Positions 61,188 to 64,000 of a stretch of 64,000 nucleotides of DNA are shown in pieces. The notes under the pieces are model-generated. The model had not been told where the DNA came from. It made no database searches and saw only the letters and a list, made by a program, of their open reading frames with translations. This stretch comes from Bacillota bacterium (GTDB lineage Bacteria > Bacillota > Clostridia > Lachnospirales > Lachnospiraceae): positions 36,322 through 100,321 of the forward strand of contig JAEYPP010000001.1 of the NCBI GenBank assembly GCA_023410575.1, given 5' to 3'. The translations under genes and the position numbers were made by a program. How positions within the stretch are numbered: position 1 is the stretch's first letter; every line of letters begins with the position of its first letter.

Positions 61188-63065
61188 ATGAGAAAATTAA
61201 CAGGATTCTGGGGCATCTTTGTGAAGGTACTTTCTGTAGCATTGATTCTGTTCCAGCTTTATACTACGGGCGTGCATCTATTCTCTGATATTATTCAGCG
61301 AAGTGTGCATCTGGCTTTTGTTTTGACTCTGGTCTTTATTATGAAGCCTATGCGCAAGGGCAAGTGCTTAGACCATGTACCTTGGTACGACATACTTTTT
61401 GCGATTTTGTCTGCTGTAAGCTGTATTTATGTTACCACAATTTATGATGTGATTGTCTATCAGCCTCTACAGTGGGTGTCTGTGTTTGACAAGGTATTTG
61501 CAGTAATTTTGGTTATTCTGATACTGGAAGCTAGCCGTAGAAGTGTTGGGTGGACATTCCCAATTCTAGCTATCGCATTCCTGATTTATGCCTTTTGCGG
61601 AGAGTCATTCCCTGATATTTGGAGACACCAGAACTTCTCTTTTAATAAGATATTCCAGAATTTGTACCACAATGGTACAGGTATTTGGGGTACCATGTTG
61701 GGTCTATCTGCTGTTATGCTGGCAATGTTCAGTATTTTCAGCGCGATCCTATCTGGAACTGGTGGTGCTGAAACCTTCATTAAGATGGGTCAGCGTATTG
61801 CTGGGCGTTCCACCGGTGGTTCTGGTAAAATCGCTGTTATTGCATCCAGCTTGTTTGGACTGATCTCTGGTTCTGCTATGGGCAACGTTGTTGCTACCGG
61901 TGTTTTTACCATCCCTTCCATGAAAAAAGCTGGGTACTCAAACGAGTGGGCTGCAACTGTCGAAAGTGTGGCATCAACTGGTGGTCAGATTCTGCCTCCG
62001 ATTATGGGTGCTGCAGCTTTCATTATGGCCTCCCTCATTGGTGAGGGCTATCTGACCATTGCAAAGGCTGCAATTCTACCTGCAATCCTGTTTTATGTTA
62101 GCTGCTTTATTGCCATTCACTTAGTATCTAGCCGTGACGGTATTCGCGGTAGTGATGAAAAACCTCATATTAAAGTTACTTCTTACATAACTATTATAGT
62201 GCCTTTGGTTATATTCCTTGCTTTCTTGTTGCGTGGCTACACCGTTACCATGGGTGCATTCTGGGCAACAATACTGGCATTGTTGACTTATATCTTGTGC
62301 TTCTTGTATGATAACAGAAATATTAAGACCACATTAAAATCTACTGCTGATATTTGTTTCAACACATGTACTAAGGGCAGCTCTAGCATCGTGGAAATGT
62401 GCGGAATTTTGGCTGGTTCTCAGATTGTTATCGCTTTGATTTCTCTTACTGGTTTTGCAACCAAGCTATCTGGTGTCATTGTTTCTCTTGGTGGAAAAAG
62501 TGTATTCCTGTGTCTGGTGTGTTCGATGCTTGTTTGTATTCTACTAGGTATGGGTCTGCCTACCACTGCAGCATATGTGCTGGGTGCCTCTGTCCTGTCA
62601 CCAGCATTAATTACTTTAGGTATCTCTCCGCTGTGTGCGCACCTGTTTGTTATGTATTATGCCTGTCTGTCTGCAATTACACCACCAGTTTGTGTTGCAG
62701 TATTCATGGCTTCCGGTTTGGCAAAATCGAACTGGTTTAAAACGGGATGTCTTAGCTGTATGGTTGCCTTACCGATATTCATCATTCCATTTACCTTCTG
62801 CTATAATCCTGCACTATTACTGGAAGGTAGCTTGATGCAAGTAGTCTTTGCTGCAATAACTGCTGTGATTGGTGTTGTGATGATCAATGTATGTACCGTT
62901 GGCTATCTGCGCAGCAAAGTAAATGTTGTTACTCGTGCATTGTGCCTGATTGGTGGAATTTTGATGCTGATGCCTCAGTACCTGCCCAGTCTCATTGGCT
63001 TTGTAATCGGCGGCGCTGCCATAATAGTTGCTTGGCGGAAGCCATCAACTATGCAAGCGCCGTAG
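61188..63065 (+). CDS. TRAP transporter fused permease (DctQ-DctM, TAXI associated)
   Basis: The 625-residue protein joins a short N-terminal DctQ-like part (about residues 1-150) to a DctM-like part with GGAETFIKMGQRIAGRSTGG, FGLISGSAMGNVVATGVF, ILPPIMGAAAFIMASLIGEG and MGLPTTAAYVLGASVLSPAL, about 16 membrane segments in all. ATTGGAGG precedes the ATG at 61188; the in-frame TTG at 61176 overlaps it. It is the membrane partner of the preceding binding protein and shares its higher G+C codon use. Confidence 0.94.
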   Translation: MRKLTGFWGIFVKVLSVALILFQLYTTGVHLFSDIIQRSVHLAFVLTLVFIMKPMRKGKCLDHVPWYDILFAILSAVSCIYVTTIYDVIVYQPLQWVSVFDKVFAVILVILILEASRRSVGWTFPILAIAFLIYAFCGESFPDIWRHQNFSFNKIFQNLYHNGTGIWGTMLGLSAVMLAMFSIFSAILSGTGGAETFIKMGQRIAGRSTGGSGKIAVIASSLFGLISGSAMGNVVATGVFTIPSMKKAGYSNEWAATVESVASTGGQILPPIMGAAAFIMASLIGEGYLTIAKAAILPAILFYVSCFIAIHLVSSRDGIRGSDEKPHIKVTSYITIIVPLVIFLAFLLRGYTVTMGAFWATILALLTYILCFLYDNRNIKTTLKSTADICFNTCTKGSSSIVEMCGILAGSQIVIALISLTGFATKLSGVIVSLGGKSVFLCLVCSMLVCILLGMGLPTTAAYVLGASVLSPALITLGISPLCAHLFVMYYACLSAITPPVCVAVFMASGLAKSNWFKTGCLSCMVALPIFIIPFTFCYNPALLLEGSLMQVVFAAITAVIGVVMINVCTVGYLRSKVNVVTRALCLIGGILMLMPQYLPSLIGFVIGGAAIIVAWRKPSTMQAP

Positions 63066-63078
63066 GTGGGAGGAGCAT

Positions 63079-63993
63079 ATGAAAAAATCTTTCTTCCCGG
63101 ATTCCGGCACATGGCTAAAAGGAAATATTCACTCTCATACTACACGGACGGATGGACTTTGTCCACCTGATCGGCAGATTCGTGACTACCTCGAGCAGGG
63201 TTATGATTTTCTTGCTATTACAGACCATAATGTGGATGATTCGCACCAGCTGGGAGAAAATATGGATATTTGCATAATCCCCGGTTGGGAGCGAGATATT
63301 CGACATACCCCGGAGAACACCAAGTGTATTCATGTGGTTGGTTTGTACTCTGTAAATGCTGATGAAATGCCCGTGCGTGAGGAACGACGTTATGATTGCA
63401 ATGAAATTCAGAATCAGCAATTGGTTGATGAAATGGTTGCTTGCAAAGAATTTGTGGTTTTGGCACATCCGCGATGGAGCAGAATGACACCAGATGAAGT
63501 GCTGGAGCTGTCTGGTTTCCACGCAATCGAGGTGTTCAATACTGGATGCGAACGTCTTATGCATGCAGGCCGAGCAGACTTGTACTGGGATCTGCTTCTG
63601 CAAAGTGGTCGTAAGGTCTGGGGCATTGCGTGCGATGACACCCATGGAAAGACTGCACGGAGTGATCGATTTGGTGGTTGGATAATGGTCAAATCCACAG
63701 AGCGTACTGCTTCTAGAATTATTGATAATTTGAAAGATGGCCGCTTCTATCTGAGTCAGGGGCCAAAAATTGAGGACTGGGGAATAGAGGATGATAAAAT
63801 CTATTTCAAATGTAGTCCTTGCAAGGAAATTCATATCATTTCTTATCTTACAAGAGGACATAGTATTTATGCCAATAAGGGTGAAACTCTGACCGAGATT
63901 ACCTATTCCCTAAAGGGAGCAGAGAAGTATATTCGCATCGAATGTATTGATGAAGATGGAAATACTGCATGGACAAATCCACATTTCTTTTAA
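63079..63993 (+). CDS. PHP domain metal-dependent phosphoesterase
   Basis: The 304-residue protein has the four PHP motifs: His18 and His20 with Asp25 (NIHSHTTRTDG), ITDHN near residue 50, LAHPRW near 135 and GIACDDTHG near 191. Such enzymes hydrolyse phosphoesters with two or three metal ions. GGGAGGAGC precedes the ATG at 63079, 13 bases after the permease stop, so it is the third gene of the TRAP operon. Its link with transport suggests action on a derivative of the imported compound; the substrate is unknown. Confidence 0.9.
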   Translation: MKKSFFPDSGTWLKGNIHSHTTRTDGLCPPDRQIRDYLEQGYDFLAITDHNVDDSHQLGENMDICIIPGWERDIRHTPENTKCIHVVGLYSVNADEMPVREERRYDCNEIQNQQLVDEMVACKEFVVLAHPRWSRMTPDEVLELSGFHAIEVFNTGCERLMHAGRADLYWDLLLQSGRKVWGIACDDTHGKTARSDRFGGWIMVKSTERTASRIIDNLKDGRFYLSQGPKIEDWGIEDDKIYFKCSPCKEIHIISYLTRGHSIYANKGETLTEITYSLKGAEKYIRIECIDEDGNTAWTNPHFF

Positions 63994-64000
63994 GAATTAA

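Noticed and set aside
1..64000. tRNA and rRNA genes
   Set aside because: No cloverleaf-like or rRNA sequence was recognised by reading; a dedicated scan was not possible.

Overview
The window is chromosomal DNA of a low-GC, spore-forming, anaerobic Firmicute. It is most likely a Lachnospiraceae member close to Lachnoclostridium/Clostridium phytofermentans; this is an inference from gene order and content, not from a search. Supporting signs are an AT-rich sequence with strong AGGAGG ribosome sites, sigma-A type TTGACA-N17-TATAAT promoters, the ylbJ - tmcAL - pta - ackA - yceD - rpmF order, rubrerythrin, TRAP uptake linked to uxuA/uxuB, and sugar ABC and beta-glucoside genes.

Layout. 1-5.2 kb: a partial ylbJ and tmcAL (minus), then pta-ackA (acetate and ATP formation) and yceD-rpmF. 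5.3-12.7 kb: an AraC regulator facing a TRAP transporter (dctP, dctQ, dctM) with uxuA and a mannonate oxidoreductase, read as a hexuronate uptake and catabolism operon; then rubrerythrin. 13-29 kb: a chemoreceptor, a YprB-like exonuclease, cardiolipin synthase, a small zinc-ribbon protein, ruvA-ruvB, zapA, a U32 peptidase-family protein, a fused FtsW-like flippase/polymerase plus penicillin-binding protein, a Big_2 domain secreted protein, and a membrane pseudokinase with leucine-rich repeats. 29-36.3 kb: Nudix, ComFB, GtrA, an rRNA methyltransferase, a DUF5050-like propeller, pheA and an HtrA protease, with three copies of a ~200 bp hairpin element. 36.5-45.8 kb: three tandem paralogous lipoproteins (propeller-like part plus solute-binding part), divergent from a two-component system.

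45.8-58.9 kb is an accessory island bounded by a perfect 92 bp direct repeat that carries the 5' end of a broken NMT1/THI5-like binding-protein gene at each side. It holds a TetR regulator, three VOC-fold proteins, two proteins fusing a rubredoxin-like zinc/iron knuckle to a VOC domain, a complete sugar ABC transporter, two paralogous small proteins of unknown function, a ROK kinase and a GH1 6-phospho-beta-glucosidase. I read it as a beta-glucoside uptake and cleavage system whose VOC and rubredoxin-VOC proteins may handle an aglycone. This is the best candidate for an undescribed system in the window.

59-64 kb: a LysR regulator divergent from a TAXI-type TRAP transporter and a PHP-domain phosphoesterase. 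These three transporter/PHP genes look visibly richer in G+C and CTG/GCT/GGT codons than the rest, which suggests a separate transfer.
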